This document shows positions 61,979-64,000 of a stretch of DNA of 64,000 nucleotides, one piece after another. The stretch spans positions 124,001 through 188,000 of the forward strand of contig VFIW01000004.1 in the NCBI GenBank assembly GCA_006386115.1, written 5' to 3'. Position numbers and translations under genes: made by a program. Numbering within the stretch: the first letter of the stretch is position 1; each line of letters starts with the position of its first letter. Under the pieces are notes generated by a model. It was not told the DNA's origin. It worked only from the letters and a program-made list of their open reading frames with translations, and did not search any database. This stretch comes from Globisporangium splendens. Taxonomy: Eukaryota > Oomycota > Peronosporomycetes > Pythiales > Pythiaceae.

Positions 61979-64000
61979 ATGCTCCGATTGCAGCGTTCGG
62001 TGAACAAGCGCGTGCCGCTGTACAAGTCGAGCGGCAACAAGCTGCTCGTGTCGGCGCGCAACAAGGTGGACCGTCGCAATGCGCCAAAGTTCGAGACGCC
62101 CGCTGTGCTCGAGTTCGAGGATGGCTCGCGCTTCCACGGCGTGTCGTTCGGCGCCAAGAAGTCGACGTCGGGCGAAGTCGTGTTCACGACCGGCATGGTC
62201 GGGTACCCGGAGGCGCTGACCGACCCGTCGTTCAAGGGCCAGATCCTCAACATGACGTTCCCGATGATCGGTAACTACGGTGTACCATGCACCAAGACGC
62301 TCGACGAGTTCGGGCTCAACAAGTTTATCGAATCCGACCGCATCCACGCGGCTGGTATGATCGTGCAAGACTACTCGAACCACCACAGCCACTGGAACGC
62401 TGCGCAGTCGCTTTCACAATGGCTCGAGAGCGAGGGTATCCCTGGTATCGCTGGTCTGGATACGCGTGCGATCACCAAGAAGATCCGTGCCCACGGCGCC
62501 ATGTCGGGCCGCATCATTGTCGAAGGCAGCGACACGCCAGACTTCGTGGACCCGAACGTGTCCAACCTCGCGGCGCAAGTGTCGACGAAGGAAGTGCGGA
62601 TCTTCGGCAAGGGCAACCCATTGAAGATCTTGGCCGTGGACTGCGGTATTAAGTACAACATCATCCGTTCGTTGGTGTCGCGCGGTGCCGAAGTGAAGCT
62701 CGTGCCTTGGAACCACGACATCTCGAAGGAATTCGGATGGTACGACGGTCTCTTCATCAGTAACGGACCAGGTGACCCGGCCATCATGGCCGAGACCACG
62801 GCGCAATTGCAGAAGGCCATGAACTTGCAGGGCGACAACGTCAAGCCAATCTTCGGTATCTGTCTCGGTAACCAGTTGCTCGGTCGTGCCGCTGGTGCTA
62901 ACACGTACAAATTGCCATTCGGCAACCGTGGTCAGAACCAGCCGGTGAACAACCTCAAGACCGGACAGAGCTACATCACGGCGCAGAACCACGGTTACGC
63001 TCTTGACGGCAAGACTCTGCCAAGCGAATGGGAGGAGCTCTTCGTGAACAGCAACGATGGCACAAACGAAGGTATCATCCACAAGACCAAGCCGTACTTC
63101 ACGGCGCAATTCCACCCAGAGCACAAGGGCGGTCCAACAGATACCGAGTTCCTCTTTGACATCTTCTTGGATGCCGTACGTCGCAACGAAAAGGGTCCGA
63201 TCACGAGCCTCGTGCAGCGTCCAGTGATTGAACGTCCACAGGTGAAGAAGGTGCTTGTGCTCGGTTCGGGCGGTCTCTCGATCGGTCAGGCCGGTGAGTT
63301 CGACTACTCGGGTTCGCAGGCGATCAAGGCTTTGAAAGAAGAATCGATTGAGACGATCTTGATCAACCCGAACATCGCGTCCGTACAGACCAACATCGAC
63401 CGATCGAGCGAGGCGCAGGCGAGCAGCGTGTACTACTTGCCAGTGAACCCGGACTTTGTCGAGATGGTCATCAAACGTGAGCGACCAGACGGTATTTTAA
63501 TCTCGATGGGTGGCCAGACGGCGCTCAACTGCGGTGTGGAGCTCCACAAGCGTGGTGTGCTCGACAAATATGGCGTACAAGTGCTCGGTACCCAGATCGA
63601 TGTGATTAACGCGACGGAAGACCGTGATCTGTTCAACTTGAAGTTGAAGGAGATCAACGAGAAGATCGCCAAGAGTTTCGCCGTCAACACGATTGAGGAC
63701 GCGGTCAAGTCGGCGTACGAGATCGGTTTCCCAGTCATGATCCGTTCGGCGTTCGCGCTCGGCGGTCTCGGCTCGGGTATCTGTGAGGACGAAGAGGAGC
63801 TCCGCTCGATGGCCAAGAAGGCGTTCGCGGGCAGTCCTCAGATCCTGGTCGAGCGCTCGATGAAGGGCTGGAAGGAAGTCGAGTACGAAGTCGTGCGTGA
63901 TGCCGCCAACAACTGTCTGACGGTGTGCAACATGGAGAACTTCGACCCACTGGGCATCCACACGGGTGACTCGATTGTCATTGCACCATCGCAGACGCTC
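61979..64000 (+). CDS. Carbamoyl-phosphate synthase (glutamine-hydrolysing), partial 3'
   Basis: Open from ATG 61979 to the window end with no stop (674 codons). A basic, Ser-containing N-terminus ([19 protein letters not shown]) could target mitochondria. Next the small-subunit domain ([18 protein letters not shown]), then the class-I glutamine amidotransferase with the nucleophile in [11 protein letters not shown] and the His-Glu pair in FHPEHKGGP, so glutamine is used, unlike urea-cycle CPS1, which lacks the Cys. The synthetase domain follows directly: [61 protein letters not shown] fused GATase-synthetase chain is seen in animal CPS I/III and the CAD protein; whether further domains follow is beyond the window. 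Confidence 0.95.
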   Translation, partial: MLRLQRSVNKRVPLYKSSGNKLLVSARNKVDRRNAPKFETPAVLEFEDGSRFHGVSFGAKKSTSGEVVFTTGMVGYPEALTDPSFKGQILNMTFPMIGNYGVPCTKTLDEFGLNKFIESDRIHAAGMIVQDYSNHHSHWNAAQSLSQWLESEGIPGIAGLDTRAITKKIRAHGAMSGRIIVEGSDTPDFVDPNVSNLAAQVSTKEVRIFGKGNPLKILAVDCGIKYNIIRSLVSRGAEVKLVPWNHDISKEFGWYDGLFISNGPGDPAIMAETTAQLQKAMNLQGDNVKPIFGICLGNQLLGRAAGANTYKLPFGNRGQNQPVNNLKTGQSYITAQNHGYALDGKTLPSEWEELFVNSNDGTNEGIIHKTKPYFTAQFHPEHKGGPTDTEFLFDIFLDAVRRNEKGPITSLVQRPVIERPQVKKVLVLGSGGLSIGQAGEFDYSGSQAIKALKEESIETILINPNIASVQTNIDRSSEAQASSVYYLPVNPDFVEMVIKRERPDGILISMGGQTALNCGVELHKRGVLDKYGVQVLGTQIDVINATEDRDLFNLKLKEINEKIAKSFAVNTIEDAVKSAYEIGFPVMIRSAFALGGLGSGICEDEEELRSMAKKAFAGSPQILVERSMKGWKEVEYEVVRDAANNCLTVCNMENFDPLGIHTGDSIVIAPSQTL

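Noticed and set aside
1..64000. tRNA, rRNA genes and CRISPR arrays
   Set aside because: No cloverleaf-like box A/box B pairs, rRNA segments or regularly spaced direct repeats were recognised by eye; a covariance-model scan would be decisive.

Overview
This window looks like nuclear DNA of an oomycete. The genes are eukaryotic, on both strands, mostly with short introns (about 70-110 nt, donors often GTACGT). Several start regions carry the oomycete initiator (YCAYTYY), in two cases with a flanking FPR-like element. One gene encodes a Crinkler (CRN) effector. Its LYLAK motif, rather than the LFLAK typical of Phytophthora, leans towards a Pythium-like lineage, but this is an inference.

Left arm (1-15 kb), conserved housekeeping genes: FIS1 (mitochondrial fission, cut by the window edge), a 2OG-oxygenase-like protein, a TLC-domain membrane protein, a tandem CCCH zinc-finger (TIS11-like) protein, the spliceosomal protein PRP3, the decapping enzyme DCP2 and the Golgi/ER protein YIF1. 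Exon boundaries for FIS1, TLC, PRP3 and YIF1 were worked out by hand and keep frame throughout.

Accessory block (15-32 kb): an 8.3-kb Ty3/gypsy-type element with 423-bp LTRs about 99% identical, containing gag, protease, RT, RNase H, integrase and a chromodomain spread over alternating frames, plus an unusual antisense ORF of about 447 codons before the 3' LTR. Around it lie a 228-bp repeat present twice (each with two CRE-type palindromes), an inverted 5' LTR plus primer-binding-site remnant, a gag/protease fragment of another element, a truncated LINE with RNase H, three copies of a coiled-coil gene segment (two nearly identical over 520 bp), and an intact CRN effector with P-loop NTPase and PD-(D/E)XK nuclease domains.

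Right arm (32-64 kb): a 1,670-aa coiled-coil protein, an NHL-repeat gene with frame breaks, a Gfo/Idh/MocA oxidoreductase, the eIF2-alpha kinase GCN2, an unrecognised probable mitochondrial membrane protein, a bZIP factor with repeated Ser/Thr-Pro-Arg motifs, an SH3BGRL-like thioredoxin-fold protein, a tandem NYN-like nuclease protein, a Tem1/Spg1-type GTPase, and two divergently transcribed arginine-pathway genes: a fused acetylglutamate kinase/reductase (ARG5,6 type) and a glutamine-dependent carbamoyl-phosphate synthase that runs off the window. GCN2 senses amino-acid starvation, so its presence near arginine genes is thematically neat but not evidence of linkage.
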